The position numbers were made by a program, and so were the translations under genes. DNA of 64,000 nt, from contig WHVD01000001.1 in assembly GCA_015178975.1 (NCBI GenBank), positions 1,674,001-1,738,000 of the forward strand. The letters are read 5' to 3'. Shown here one piece after another: positions 43,214 to 54,311 of this stretch (its first letter is position 1; each line of letters begins with the position of its first letter). This DNA comes from Hysterangium stoloniferum. Its lineage: Eukaryota; Basidiomycota; Agaricomycetes; Hysterangiales; Hysterangiaceae. The notes under the pieces were generated by a model. That model was given only the letters and a program-made list of their open reading frames with translations. It did no database searches and was not told the DNA's origin.

Positions 43214-43515
43214 TAAATTTCCAAGAAGGTCAGAGACAAGTTTTACAAATAATGAATCAGGGTTAGAGAGAGCAGATGCGTTGAGACAGATAATCTCAGA
43301 AACAGGGAGAGAGTCAACACAACCCTCTGTCTGTGCAGATTCCGGAGGGTTGCTTACTCTTTTTTTGACTCCGTGGTGGGTTTTTCCTTAGACATCATAG
43401 TCATGGTGGAAGTTGCTGCGTGGGCCTTGGAAGAGCTATATTTAATGGTACAGTCAGAAACCTTGTGTCTGCCTTTCCCGCAGAAAAGGCAGAGGTCATT
43501 GTCCATACATTGTTG
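43214..43515 (-). pseudogene. GypC gag C-terminus with zinc knuckle
   Basis: CCHC knuckle at 43450-43491 (CLFCGKGRHKVSDC, spacing 2-4-4). Gag N-terminus missing: the sequence switches at about 43515 to an LTR family C fragment. Confidence 0.8.
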
Positions 43516-43709
43516 ATGGAAATAGGAGTATTTCTAAAATGGGAATACAATGAGACATATTGGGGAGACAATATTCTGAAACGGGAATATAATAGACAAA
43601 CAAGTGAATACTTGTCAATGGACGAATTACCAAATGCGGAACAAGGGAAGAATGCGGAAGATACGGTAACTATGATGTTCCATAGTCAGAGGTCGGAAGT
43701 CGGATATTG
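43516..43709 (-). repeat. LTR family C fragment joined to GypC gag
   Basis: GGAAATAGGAGTATTT to GTCGGATATTGA closely matches 37670-37865 inside the GypC 3' LTR, in the same orientation. It lacks both LTR ends, so it is a recombination or deletion product, not a normal 5' LTR. Confidence 0.85.
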
Positions 43710-44071
43710 AATCTACATAGTTAAAAATTCTCCACATGTCTTCAAAATTCAGGCCATTCTGGTTGAAGAACAGGTGTCCATGCTAGAGCTTGTTGGCTGT
43801 GGCTGACATTTGTGCTGCAGAGATGAGACAGAATTTAGATGGCCAATGTGCTGAAGCTGTTAGGAGAGGATTTTTGGCCCTGCAGTGTGCCTCCACTGCC
43901 TGTACATAACTGTTTTGAGTGTTTGGCTGTAGAAAGTGATGCTCCTTTACAACAGGCCTCCCTCAGACCAATGTCAGACATGCTTATCCCCAATCTTTCT
44001 AAAACTCAAGCAAAGGAACCCCAAGTCAGAAAACCTTGTTGGGAGTAAAAATTACCAGGCCCATTTGTCAT

Positions 44072-44420
44072 TGCAGCTACTCTCAGCCCTAATTCCCTAT
44101 CTCTCACAGTGGAGATACAGACTACAGAGATGGCTGAGGTGCATGGAGTTTCAGCGCTTTTAGATTGTGGTGCTATGGGATCATTGATTGATTCCAATTT
44201 TGTAAAGGAGAACTGGCTCACCACTCAGAAACCTCTCTACCCTATGCCTGTGTACAATGTGGATGGAAGACTAAATGCAACAGGATCCATCACTGAGGTG
44301 GCTGACCTATCTTGCATCACAAGGATCACATCAAGTGTACCCCATTTGTAATGACTAGTGTGGATCATCAAAAGTTGCTCTTAGGATATACCTGGCTGAA
44401 AGAACATTACCCAGAGGTTG
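44072..44420 (+). pseudogene. GypD aspartic protease
   Basis: VSALLDCGAMGSLIDSNFVK resembles the retropepsin start ALLDSGATGSFI, with Cys for Ser at the active site. Continues after a frame change as KLLLGYTWLKEHYPEVE. Broken. Confidence 0.78.
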
Positions 44421-44479
44421 AAGTTCCACAACCTCACAACATCTGGTGGAGGCAGCCTTTTGTAATTTCAGGTTGGGGA

Positions 44480-45318
44480 CCAAAGTCCAAGACTACCTAC
44501 AGAAATTCCAGGATATTTTCTTGAAGGAGTCTTTTGACACCTTCCAGAACACAAGATTTGGGATCACACCATCAAGACTTGGTGCCAAAACCACTAATTG
44601 TAAGGTGTATGTATCCTCTATCCCCATCTAAGCAAGTGCAATTAGATGCCTTCCTCAAGGAGAATATAGAGATGGTCAGATCTGTAAGGGGATGTTCTAT
44701 TTCTTATATTTTTCATTTTCAAGTTGTTTGCCCCTTAAAGAGTTTCCCTGACTTGCCTATTCTGAGTAGATTAATTAGTAGTACTTCTCATATTTTTCTG
44801 ATAGCTATTCCACCCTCTAGGAATATTCCAAGGTAGAGGAAATAGTTAGTGTCCATATGGGGCAAGCTGTCATTGTATTTTTGAGACCCCATCTTTTGAA
44901 GCATCTAGCAGAGGCCCCCCTTTATCCTTTTCTCTTTGGATATCTCTATGCTAGGTGAGTAGTTTTTCATCCTGTATATATTAGCTACCTAATATACTTT
45001 GGATATCCCTCTGCTAGCATTGTGTGAGTATCACAGGCCTGTTTGAGGTGGCCCTTACAGTATCTGCCCTTCTAAGTCACCTATGGCTTTCCCTGTGTTC
45101 TTTATCAAGAAGAAAGATGGATCCCTTTGATTAGTTGAGGAGTACTTCAATTGAAATACCCTCACAATAAAGAACCACCCCATTCTGCTCATTTCAAAAC
45201 TTTCTAATCAACTTCAAGGAGCTCAGTACTTCATGAAGTAAGATGTTTGATAGAGATACAACAACATTCACATGAAGGAAGGTGACGAGTGGAAGGCAGC
45301 TTTCTTCTCCAATGGGGT
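44480..45318 (+). pseudogene. GypD reverse transcriptase, first part
   Basis: Fragments NCKVYPLSPSKQVQLDAFL, FFIKKKDGSL and MKEGDEWKAAFFSNGVF in changing frames; this matches RT fingers and palm up to the point where the solo LTR is inserted. Confidence 0.75.
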
Positions 45319-45323
45319 ATTTG

Positions 45324-46340
45324 TGTTAAGAACTGAAAACTGACTAATGTCGGTAGACCACCAGGGACTGAATGGAAGGACTTGGCTTCAGCTTATGTGC
45401 TGCACCCTCACAAGTTACCATCAGGTGTCCTTAAATTTCAGGTGGGCGGAAACTAGTCCTGTTGAGTAAACCTCTCGGTAAACTACTGATCGGAAACCAT
45501 AAGTCGAGGGTTGAGTTGGAGAGTTGGAGAGTTGGAGACTGAGAGTTGGAGACTGAGAGTTGGAGACTGAGAGTCGGAGACTGAGAGTCAGAGACTGAGA
45601 GTCGGAGACTGAGAGTTGGAGACTGAGAGTCGGAGACTGAGAGTCGGAAACTGAGAGTTGGAGACTGAGAGTTGGAGACTGAGAGTTGGAGACTGAGAGT
45701 TGGAGACTGAGAGTTGGAGACTGAGAGTTGGAGACTGAGAGTTGGAGACTGAGAGTCGGAGACTGAGGGTCAGAGATTAGAGGTTGAAGTCGTAAATGTA
45801 GGTTGAATCATAAATCAGATGGGGTCGGAATGTGGTGATCATGAATAGATAACAGAGTCGGAGATTAGAGGGGTATCTAAGTTGATATTCTGATTGTCTA
45901 GTAGCTACATTACTGTGGGTCTATATACAAGTTATCGGTGTCTAGAAACTATTCCCTTTTCTCGTAATCCCGCTCTCAGCTAAATTATGGCTTCTGATCT
46001 TATTGTAACCTTCCGGTTTCTAGTCAAGTCTATTTGTCAAATAGTGTTTCCACTCTTCCCTTAGTTAGTAGTCCATGGGCTACAAGTATATATGGGCATG
46101 TGTGAAACAGAGTAAAACAGATCATCATAATGAAAGGGGACATATCAAAGCATAACCAGATGGTATGAGTATATTTTGACAGGGGCATAAATGGGGTTTG
46201 ATCACCGTGAAGGTATACGTCAGTGTCAGTGTTCTGACGGTTGCCGAAATGATGACTTGATCAATAACTTGGAATGTCGATAGACAGCAGTATCCTTGGG
46301 GACCATTGGGTTGCGACAGGGTTATGACATGGTTGTAACA
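45324..46340 (+). repeat. Solo LTR, family B, copy 3 with internal minisatellite
   Basis: TGTTAAGAACTG...GTTGTAACA flanked by ATTTG (45319-45323 and 46341-46345), inserted into GypD RT. It is about 290 bp longer than the other two family B copies because of a 14-bp repeat array. Shared motif at 45377-45410. Confidence 0.93.
45535..45778 (+). repeat. 14-bp minisatellite in LTR-B copy 3
   Basis: About 17 tandem copies of GAGAGTTGGAGACT (variants with TC for TT). The other family B LTRs have only a single related stretch. Confidence 0.95.
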
Positions 46341-46345
46341 ATTTG

Positions 46346-47260
46346 AACCACTGGTGATGTTATTTGGACTCACCAATAGTCTAGCCACATTCCAGACTAT
46401 CATGAATGGTATTTTTGTAGGCCTTGGTTGAGAGGTATGTATCTGGATGACATACTAATCTACTCAAATTCTCCTGAGGAACACCACCAAATCCTCTAGA
46501 TAGTATTAGAGTGATTGAAATGTCACAAGCTCTACCTACATCCAAGAAGTGTGAGTTCAAAAAGGCCAAGATCAAATATCTAGGACTCATTATCTCTTAT
46601 GGTCATATAGAGATGGACCCAGTTGAAATTGCAGGTGGATCAGAGTGACCCATTACCGAGAATCAAAAGGAAGTGCAAGCATTCTTAGGCTTTGCCAATT
46701 TCTGATGGCACTTCATCCAAGACCTTTCCAGAATTGCATGTCCATTATTTGATCTCACAGGGAAGGACATAGCCTGTAAGTGGTCAATGGAGGCCCAAGA
46801 ACCATTTGATGGTATCAAGACCCAAGTGATCTCTGCCCCCTCATACTCCCAGATGACAATTGACCATTTTGTATGAAGCAGATAGTTTGGACTTTGCCAC
46901 AGGAGCCATTCTGTCTCAATAGTCAGACTATGATGGGAAGTGGCACTCAGCAGCCTTTTGTTCCAAGAAGTCTGAATGCAGTCAAGTGAAACTATGAGAT
47001 ATACATATAACAACAAGCTTCTATCCATCATCCAGGCCATGGAGGACTGGTAACATTTCTTGGAAAAGGTTCAGTACAAGGTAGAGATTTGGACCAACCA
47101 TCAGAATCTCCAGTACTTTAGGTTGGGCCAAAAGCTCAATTGCAGACAGGCCAGGTGGTCACTGTTCCTCTCTTGTTTCAAGCATGATGTATGCCACAAA
47201 CCTGTTAAATCAATGGGATTGCAACAAAACAAATATGATTGTGAGAGGACACAGTGGCTA
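46346..47260 (+). pseudogene. GypD RT second part and RNase H
   Basis: Continues from the interrupted RT: EPLVMLFGLTNS, remnants of the YMDD region (VCIWMTY), then RNase H pieces: VEIWTNHQNLQYFR (normally WTDHKNLEYF) and NCRQARWSLFLS at 47080-47170. Many stops. Confidence 0.78.
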
Positions 47261-47269
47261 AGGCAGCCC

Positions 47270-48170
47270 AGGAGCTTCAACAGGGAAACTCCCAGAGGGT
47301 CTTGACTACAGAGTGGTCAGAAACCCTGCTCACCAAGGCCAATGGAAAACCTTGGAGTTGGTTGTGCATAACTATTGGTGGCTGCAAACATCCCAATACA
47401 TTAGATACTATGTTCCCACTTTGAGAACCAAAGTCCAATGCTGGAAACCAATTGGAGAGTTAGAACCTCTTCCCATCTCTGAAAGCCAATTGGATACCAT
47501 AAATGTTGACTTTATTGTGGAACTTACTGAGGCTCACAGTTTCAACTCCATCATGGTGGTAGTGGACTCCATAAGCAAGCAAGCTCACTTCATCCAAACC
47601 AATACCATGCTTACAGCATTAGGGGCCACATGACTATTCCTCATTCAAGTGTGGAAATTGCATGGATTATCTAGACAATGGTCAACCAAGAACTGGAACA
47701 GTATTTGAGGGTTAATGAACAATGAAATGATTGGGATGATCTTCTCCCATTGGCTGAGTGTAGCCACAACAATGTGCCTCATTCCAGTACCCAGGAGACC
47801 AGTTATGTTGGACAGAGGCCCTCACCCTTGCAAGGGCTTCAAACCACATCAGACTCCTTCCCATCTCAACTGTGTTAACAAGTTCAGGGATCAAATGGCC
47901 CAGACATTAGAAGAAGGAAAGGCAGCTCTCACTAATGCTGAGGCATGATGTGATCACCTGAATTGAATATATGACCCTGACTACAATGTCAGAGACAAGG
48001 TGTATTTAGATGCTAGTGATATTAAAACTACTAGACCATCAGTCAAATTGTCTCATGGGCCCCTTACTGTGCAGGCTAAAGTGGGTCATAATGCTTATCA
48101 TTTACAACTTCCCAATTCCTTGTGGTGACTTCATCCAGTGTTTAATGTGGTTAAGCCAACCCCAGTACCT
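47270..48170 (+). pseudogene. GypD integrase
   Basis: ORF 47313-47633: HQGQWKTLELVVHNYWW, INVDFIVELTEAHSFN (first catalytic Asp), VVVDSISKQAHFI. Then VYLDASDIKTTRPSVKL and HNAYHLQLPNSLW near 48000-48130, the integrase C-terminus. The part with the last catalytic residues is largely deleted. Confidence 0.78.
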
Positions 48171-48209
48171 AAAGACCTGATACAATCAAGGACTCTTTTT
48201 TTGTGCACT

Positions 48210-48732
48210 TGTAGATTCTAGCTTAACAGAGGGTTTTGTAGATATTAAATTCACTTGAAAAAAACTATTTACTTACCCAGCAAACCCAATTTTACTCTGG
48301 CTCTTTGATGGTTCCAGCAATTTGGTTATCACCCAAGGTTGTGACCTACCTATCCAGTTCCCATGTGGAACATCTCAGAGGGTCACTTTCTAGATGATGC
48401 AGTTGGACTCAGGCTGCTCAGTCATCCTGGGACACAAATGATTCACCTGTTACAATCTGTTGATTGACTAGGTGTCAAGCAGTATCAGATTCTGGATGCC
48501 CATGTAAACCCACAAAACTATATTGTCCCTGGTCCTTTCAGCACCCATGGCCTCTATGGCATTTTTGACTTCCATGGAACCCACAGTAATCCCACCTATT
48601 TCCCTTATTAATGCAGCAGCTTTCATTAAGGCTACAAAATTGGACAGATCCCAGGTGTTCACAATCAACTTAAAAGTTGATGAAGCAACCAGACATTTTT
48701 TGATCCTGGTATCTGAGCCTGAACCTGGTTGA
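48210..48732 (+). pseudogene. GypE protease/RT linker fragment (GypA-like)
   Basis: Plus-strand stretch similar to GypA 17290-17760: LFDGSSNLVITQGCDL, SCSVILGH and ISLINAAAFIKATKLDRSQVF. Opposite orientation to GypA; first visible piece of a second, older element whose pol resumes at 51900. Confidence 0.75.
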
Positions 48733-48897
48733 CATCTGGTTTATTACGTCCCCTGTGTATGTTCCTGTTTTGTCCCAGCCTTGTTTCTTGTTCACCTATT
48801 TTGTCTTTTTGTTTAACCAGATATATAGTACAATAATCTTTCATTCTATATAATCTGTCCTATGGATGTACTTACAATCCAATTAGAAAATCAACTT
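48733..48897 (+). repeat. LTR fragment
   Basis: GACATCTGGTTTATT, AGTACAATAATCT and GAAAATCAACT blocks also occur in order in the LTR 59410-59887 and, inverted, in the GypA LTR. Truncated at both ends. Confidence 0.6.
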
Positions 48898-48902
48898 AGC
48901 AT

Positions 48903-49410
48903 ATGTAAGTCATAACTCAGATAATCTTGTTTAACTATGACATTTGTGCATATTTTAAAAGAGCATACATGTAATCCTGCCCATCTAAACACACATTGGC
49001 TACATTATTCCAACCCAATCAAGATCTATTATTTTATCTCTCTGCCTTAATCATCCTTTTGTTCTACTTATAATTCCTTAAACCTTATTTCCATCATCCC
49101 ATTGTTAATTCAGGTATATTAGATTGACAATAGTCCTTTCCGAGGGTAGTTACATAGTTATTCCACCCCCTACCAGATAGCTATCATGTTCTCCCCTTAT
49201 GATCAACAAAGAGAACTTTGTCCTGTCCATTGCTGACTGAGTGAGGCTGATACCAACAGCCTTTCAATACAAGTCCTAAAGATGAAATTTTGGAGTAATG
49301 AAATATAAATCCCTAGAACATGTAGTCATAGCCAGAGGAAATAGTCTCATCACTTAAAAATATGAGGACTTTTCCATAAAGTATATTCAATAAATTGTGA
49401 CTATCCTCCA
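48903..49410. mobile_element. MITE-2: relative of MITE-1, left-truncated
   Basis: Matches the right part of MITE-1: ATAATCTTGT, TAACTATG, CATTTGTG, ATTTTAAAA, then GATGAAATTT to GTGACTATCCTCC. It carries about one 19-bp unit instead of 28, and a 300-bp stretch (48971-49279) not found in MITE-1. Confidence 0.75.
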
Positions 49411-49868
49411 TTCCAGACCCATTTGTTAAGGAGTGCCATGGAGCTTATTGGAGGGTTTCCAGAGAAACCTGTGAGAAAGCTGGTAGGACTTGGCTTCAGC
49501 TTATAGGCTGCACCCTTGCGACATTGTGGCATCCAATTTCAGATGGGTGGACCGGAATCCTGGGGAGTCCAGGAGTAGTTGGTGGGTTGAGAGGTCGGAG
49601 GGTCAATTGCGGGAATCCCACGGAGGTTGAGGGGTTGGGCAGTGATGGGTTGGAGGTCAAGCGATAGATAGGTCAGAGCCCATGGGCTCCAATGAGGTAA
49701 TTAGTGGTGTGTTTCAAAGAGAGGAATAGAGCAGGAAATGTACTGAGATTACTGGGGGGAATCTAAGCTGACTTTCTGACTGCATTGTATGTACAACATC
49801 TGCCATACTATATAGACTGTGGAATGTATGTTATACTAAATCCAGTAATAATGAAATCCAAACTAGTA

Positions 49869-51471
49869 CAGTGACTTACAAAATGTATCCAATGTTTTGT
49901 AGTTTCAGCTTATATATGCTATATCCCAGTAGATAAAATAGTAGAAATCACCAAACTATTTGTGAACATGACCAATCATGTATATATTTATATGGTAGAA
50001 CTATATTATGTAATATCCATATATGGAAACACTATGAATATTTTAATGGAGAGGGTTCATTGGATACGTTTTGTAACTGACAGGTTCTGGCATGAAAACC
50101 ATGTTCCTATGTTGATTGTTTGCATTTGTTTATGTTTTTCAACATGTCATGTGATCATTCTATACAACAGTATGAGTAGAAGGGCTTTCTCAGCTAAGAT
50201 TCCCTCAATTCTAACTATGCATCCCCTTTCCACTGCTGCCCAGTATGAGATTCTTTCTCTACTTGATGCTGGCCATTCTGCCAGACATATTTCAGTTTCT
50301 ACTGGCTATAGTTATGCTACTATCTCTAGACTTCGTTCTAAACACCGTTCCCACCTTTCTAAGTCCTCTGGTGGTCGTCCTTCCAAACTCTCCACAGCCA
50401 ACATCCGTTTTGCACAACGCCTTATCAGCTCTGGAAAGGCTGATACAGCTGTAGATGCAACAAAGGCACTTTGCACTATCACCAACCAGTCACTCAACCC
50501 TCAAACAGTGCGTCATGGACTCAAGGCAGCTGGGATGAAGCCTGTGGTAAAGAAGAAAAGGCCTCTTCTTTCTAAGAGGCATAGGAAGGAGAGGATGGAT
50601 TTTGCTTTGGCACATCAGGATTGGACTGTGGAGGATTGGAAGAAGGTGGTGTGGTCTGATGAGACCAAAATTAATAGGCTGGGGTCAGATGGCAGGAAGT
50701 GGGTGTGGAAAAAGGCAGGGGAGGGCTTGAGTGACAGACTGGTTGAGGGAACCCTGACGTTTGGTGGTGGATCTTTAATGGTTTGGGGGTGCATGCTGTG
50801 GGAGGGGGTTGGGTATGCATACAAGATTGATGGAAGGATGGATGGGGATCTCTACATCCAGATTCTGGAGGATGACCTGCAAGCCAGTCTTAAGGACTAT
50901 GGTAAATCTGCCAATGGTATCATCTTCCAGCAGGACAATGACCCCAAGCATACCTGCAAGAAGGCCCAGAATTGGTTCCAAGAAAATGGTTTCAGGGTTC
51001 TCTCATGGCCAGCACAGTCTCCTGACTTGAATCCCATTGAACACCTATGGAATCACTTGAAGAGGAGGTTGGCAGGGTATGAGAATGCACCCCAGGGGAT
51101 GGAAGAGTTGTGGGAGAGGGTGGTGGATGAATGATACAGGATTGATGCAAAGGTGTGTCAGGATTTGATTGAAAGTATGCCTAGGAGGGTTTCAGATGTA
51201 TTAAAGGCAAAGGGTGGCTACACTAAGTACTGAATACTAGTAATTTCCTGTCTAAATGTGTCAGTTACAAATGTATCCAATGAACCCTCTCCATTGAAAT
51301 ATTCATAGTGTTGCCATATATGGATATTACATAATATAGTTCTACCGTATAAGTATATACATGATTGGTCATGTTCACAAATAGTTTGGTGATTTCTACT
51401 ATTTTATCTACTGGGATATAGCATATATAAACTGAAACTACAAAACATTGGATACATTTTGTAAGTCACTG
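49869..51471 (+). mobile_element. Tc1/mariner-like transposon 2 (nearly intact)
   Basis: 1603 bp, flanked by TA (49867-49868, 51472-51473). Terminal inverted repeats of about 213 bp with very few mismatches (49869-50082 and 51259-51471). Each arm again starts and ends with inverted copies of one 19-bp block (49876-49894, 50058-50075 on the left). Confidence 0.95.
50172..51134 (+). CDS. Tc1-like DD34E transposase (one premature stop near the end)
   Basis: Start chosen at the ATG 50172 (MSRRAFSAK); upstream in-frame Met codons lie in the terminal repeat. About 320 residues: an N-terminal helix-turn-helix (ILSLLDAGHSARHISVSTG), a second DNA-binding part with GGRPSK, the catalytic Asp in VWSDETKIN, the GGGSLMVWGC motif, Asp in FQQDNDPKH and Glu in NPIEHLW, 34 residues after the second Asp. 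TGA 51132-51134 cuts the last 33 codons; the frame continues to TGA 51231-51233 with IESMPRRVSDVLKAKGG, the usual end of the family. All catalytic residues remain, so the truncated enzyme could be partly active or the TGA could be a single recent mutation. Confidence 0.9.
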   Translation: MSRRAFSAKIPSILTMHPLSTAAQYEILSLLDAGHSARHISVSTGYSYATISRLRSKHRSHLSKSSGGRPSKLSTANIRFAQRLISSGKADTAVDATKALCTITNQSLNPQTVRHGLKAAGMKPVVKKKRPLLSKRHRKERMDFALAHQDWTVEDWKKVVWSDETKINRLGSDGRKWVWKKAGEGLSDRLVEGTLTFGGGSLMVWGCMLWEGVGYAYKIDGRMDGDLYIQILEDDLQASLKDYGKSANGIIFQQDNDPKHTCKKAQNWFQENGFRVLSWPAQSPDLNPIEHLWNHLKRRLAGYENAPQGMEELWERVVDE

Positions 51472-51902
51472 TAATCATGAAACGAGATAAGTAAACACCA
51501 AATTAGGTGTTATGAATAGAACAGAACAGGGGTGGAGTCTGAAATGTGACAGGTCATTAGACCATAATGGGAATGGGGCGGGAGTCTGAAAAATGACAGG
51601 TCATTTGACCATAATGGGAACAGGGCTCAGTTAGAGAGCTGACAGGTTTTCCAAGTGGAGTCCAGTGACTGATGCGTGGGACAGGGTCAGAGATAGACAG
51701 ATACAATTTTTTTTACGTGCATGGGTCCTGGCAGGTACCCTGGTGACTGATTTGTGAGACAACTAAGGTCGGACATGGGCAGGTTCATTGTCTGGGTCCT
51801 GGTGGATATTCCAGTTAACTGATAACTAGTGCATAAAGGGTGCGGGTGCCTATAGGGTAGTGCCCAGAGTCCAGTGGGTTTTCTGGTCATAACACTATTC
51901 CA

Positions 51903-52290
51903 GAGCTTTTGAATGGATGGTAATGGCCTTTGGGCTCACCAATGCTCCATCCATTTTTCAACATTTTATTAATGATATTTTCTCTGATATGCTTGATGTA
52001 TGCATCATTGTTTACTTGGATGACATCCTTATCTACTCTGAGAACCCCACATCACATGACAAACAGGCCTGTGAGATTCTCTGGAGACCCAGCAACATGG
52101 TCTTTTTGCAAATGGTGAAAAATGCACTTTTGACATGGACTCCATGGAATATTTAAGTTTCATAATGGGACCTGATGGACTCCACATGAGCAAAGCCAAA
52201 ATACAAGTTATCAAAGATTGGCCAGAACCCCAAAAGATTAAAGACATACAATCTTTCCTTGGCTTTGTCAATTTTTACCAATAGTTTATC
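51903..52290 (+). pseudogene. GypE reverse transcriptase fragment
   Basis: MVMAFGLTNAPSIFQHF, then VYLDDILIYSENP with both catalytic Asp. Frame lost after about 52090. Belongs to the GypA family but lies on the plus strand. Confidence 0.85.
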
Positions 52291-52820
52291 TGTGAATATT
52301 CCAAATCACAATTCCCCTTACTCATCTCAGTCACAAGGATGCTCAATGGAATTTCAATGATAAGTGTTGTGCAGCTTTCAACCTTTTGAAAGATTCTTTT
52401 TCTTTAGTTCCCATCCTTTCACACTGTAAACCAGGCATTCCCCTCATTTTTGAAATGGATGCCTTGCACTACATATGTGCTGGGAGCCATTTTGTCTATC
52501 CAGGGCTCTGACAGAGAAATTCACCAAGTTGCTTTTCTCTCCTGGACATTTACCAGACCAGAGCACAACTACAATGTCCATGACAAGGAACTTCTCACAA
52601 TTTTTGAAGCCTTCAAAGTGTGGAGACACTATTTGGAGGGTGTAGGAATTCCAGTTGATGTTGTTACAGATCAAAAGAACTGGAATATTCTTTGACCACA
52701 AAACATTCTGAATATCTATCTGCCTTTAATATGATCATGTATTTTCAACCTGGCCACCTTGGCAGAAAACACAATGCTTTCACCAGATAATGGGACATCT
52801 ATCCCAAAGAAGGGAGTAAT
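52291..52820 (+). pseudogene. GypE RNase H fragment
   Basis: ORF 52450-52695 with VLGAILSIQGSD, HDKELLTIFEAFKVWRHYL and DVVTDQKNWNIL, matching GypA RNase H. The block corresponding to MDASD reads MDALH, so the first catalytic residue motif is damaged. Confidence 0.83.
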
Positions 52821-52829
52821 GACTATGCC

Positions 52830-53904
52830 ATGGTAAACCTGCACAACTTTAAACCCATATTCACAAATTCACAACTCACCACATCAGTCTGTGCTACTTC
52901 CTCATCCACCCAGTCATGCATGGAATTCTCATTATGGATATTACATCAAGATATTCTATCAGTAATTCCATTAGATCTTGTAACCAAGGCACATATTGAT
53001 AACCCTGTGGACCCCAGTCAACCCCAGTGGTCTCAAGACCAGCATGGTTTCATTAGACTTGATGATCACATATACTGTATATACTAGACTCTGGTGGCAA
53101 CCACTTCAGAATCACCCAGTACAAACATGATCACCCACTCTTGGGATGTTTCAGGTTCAACAAGACTCTATTCTATCAATGATACAAAGAGAATATACTT
53201 GGCCCAGACTCCAAGACTTCATTAAGCAGTATTGTAAATCTTGCATTCCTTGTTTGCAATCCAAATCACAACATCACAAGCCATACAGCCCTCTGAAGCA
53301 ACTGACAGTACTGGAATATCCATGGAATTCCATTTCTATGGATTTCATTGAACACCTACCAGACTCCAAAGGCTTTTCTGGAATCCTAAATCCTAGTCAT
53401 TGTTGACAGATTCTCCAAGCAACATTTTCATCCCCACTTATGCATGATACCATTACATCCATGCAGTTCGCAGAACTTTTCATTATCCATGTATTTTCCA
53501 AGCACAGAGTCCCATCCCACCTAACTTCCAATCAAGGTTTCAATTTTGTATCTCACTTTTTTAGATCCTGCAGGAAATCTTTGGACATAAAGTTACACTT
53601 TATGTCTGGATACCACCTGGAACATGATGGACAAACCAAGTGTGTCAATCAAACACTGGTCTAATACCTCTGTATATATTGCAACTATCAACAGGAAAAC
53701 AGGAAATCTCTGTTACCCACTCCATCAAGAACTCTGGAAAGCAATAACATCTGCCCAAGAACAATAATGTTCAGCAGGCTGAAACTGGATTCTGCCACCT
53801 AACTTTAAGATTGCTGACTGTGTGTTTGTTAAAGCTCAATTCTTCTGGACTACCCATCCATCTAAAAAAGTTGCTGAAAAAGTATTTAGGACCATCTGAT
53901 AGAA
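52830..53904 (+). pseudogene. GypE integrase fragment
   Basis: Pieces in several frames: HQDILSVIPLDLV, the zinc segment (HYCKSC-like, QYCKSCIPC), SISMDFIEHLPDS, HLTSNQGFNFVSHFF (catalytic Asp changed in TSDRG to TSNQG) and DGQTKCVNQTL. Ends at 53904 where another LTR begins; the chromodomain is missing. Confidence 0.83.
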
Positions 53905-54220
53905 TGTAGGTTTTTACAGTAGGATCTCGGTGTGAGTGTAAAGGTGTCCTTTTGGAATCGGTAGGTACAGATTATATCTGAAATGGAAACAATGGAAGTT
54001 CGTACAACAAAAGAACTAAGAACAAAAAGAAAGAACTTAATAAACCCCCGATCAGGTCACATGGGATTAGGGGAACAAAAGGGATTCTGATCGAGTGGAC
54101 AATGGTGGAGTGATCCATATTAGGGTTTTAGGTGCGTGTGGTAAGACAGCTGGGCATGTGGTGAGATGGCCGGGTGTGTGGTAAGACGGCCAGGCATGTG
54201 GTAAGATGGCCAGGATTACA
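53905..54220 (-). repeat. GypF 3' LTR (316 bp)
   Basis: TGTAGGTTTTTACA...GGATTACA, i.e. TGTA/TACA ends. Right of it, on the minus strand, is a GAGGGGGGAGGGG purine tract (54221-54234), as expected for the 3' LTR of the minus-strand GypF. It cuts GypE integrase. Confidence 0.7.
54134..54213 (+). repeat. 20-bp tandem repeat, four copies, in the GypF LTR
   Basis: Four units of the type GCATGTGGTAAGATGGCCAG, alternating GCATG/GTGTG starts. Confidence 0.93.
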
Positions 54221-54311
54221 CCCCTCCCCCCTCTAAAACCTGCTCTGGCTAGATATCTAGTCTATTTTCATTTTCCCAATTGTCTAAGGCCTCAGTGTCC
54301 TCGAGGGGTCG

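Larger units (their letters stand above)
37890..43515 (-). mobile_element. GypC, minus-strand Ty3/gypsy element lacking its 5' end
   Basis: Same gene order and family as GypA: zinc knuckle, protease, RT, RNase H, integrase, chromodomain from right to left, then the antisense gene and the 3' LTR. The N-terminal gag and 5' LTR are missing; at about 43515 the coding sequence meets a fragment of its own LTR family. Confidence 0.85.
43740..48170 (+). mobile_element. GypD, old plus-strand Ty3/gypsy relic
   Basis: Protease, RT, RNase H and integrase fragments in order on the plus strand, heavily broken and almost free of CG dinucleotides, which marks long exposure to cytosine deamination. A solo LTR (45324-46340) sits inside its RT. 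No LTRs of its own were identified. Confidence 0.8.
49424..51894 (+). repeat. Solo LTR, family A, split by a Tc1-like element
   Basis: TGTTAAGGAGTGCC...GTCATAACA; aligned to the GypA LTR on both sides of the transposon (CAGTAATAATGAAAT left, AGTAAACACCAAAT right). Flanked by CCATT and CTATT, a 5-bp duplication with one mismatch, inside GypE RT: on the far sides the frame reads FQTH and RAFEWMVMAFG. Length without the insert is about 866 bp. Confidence 0.88.

Noticed and set aside
49890-49930. Similarity of the Tc1-like terminal repeat (TTTCAGCTTATATATGCT) to the shared LTR motif
   Set aside because: Only about 12-14 matching bases and a different flank; treated as chance.
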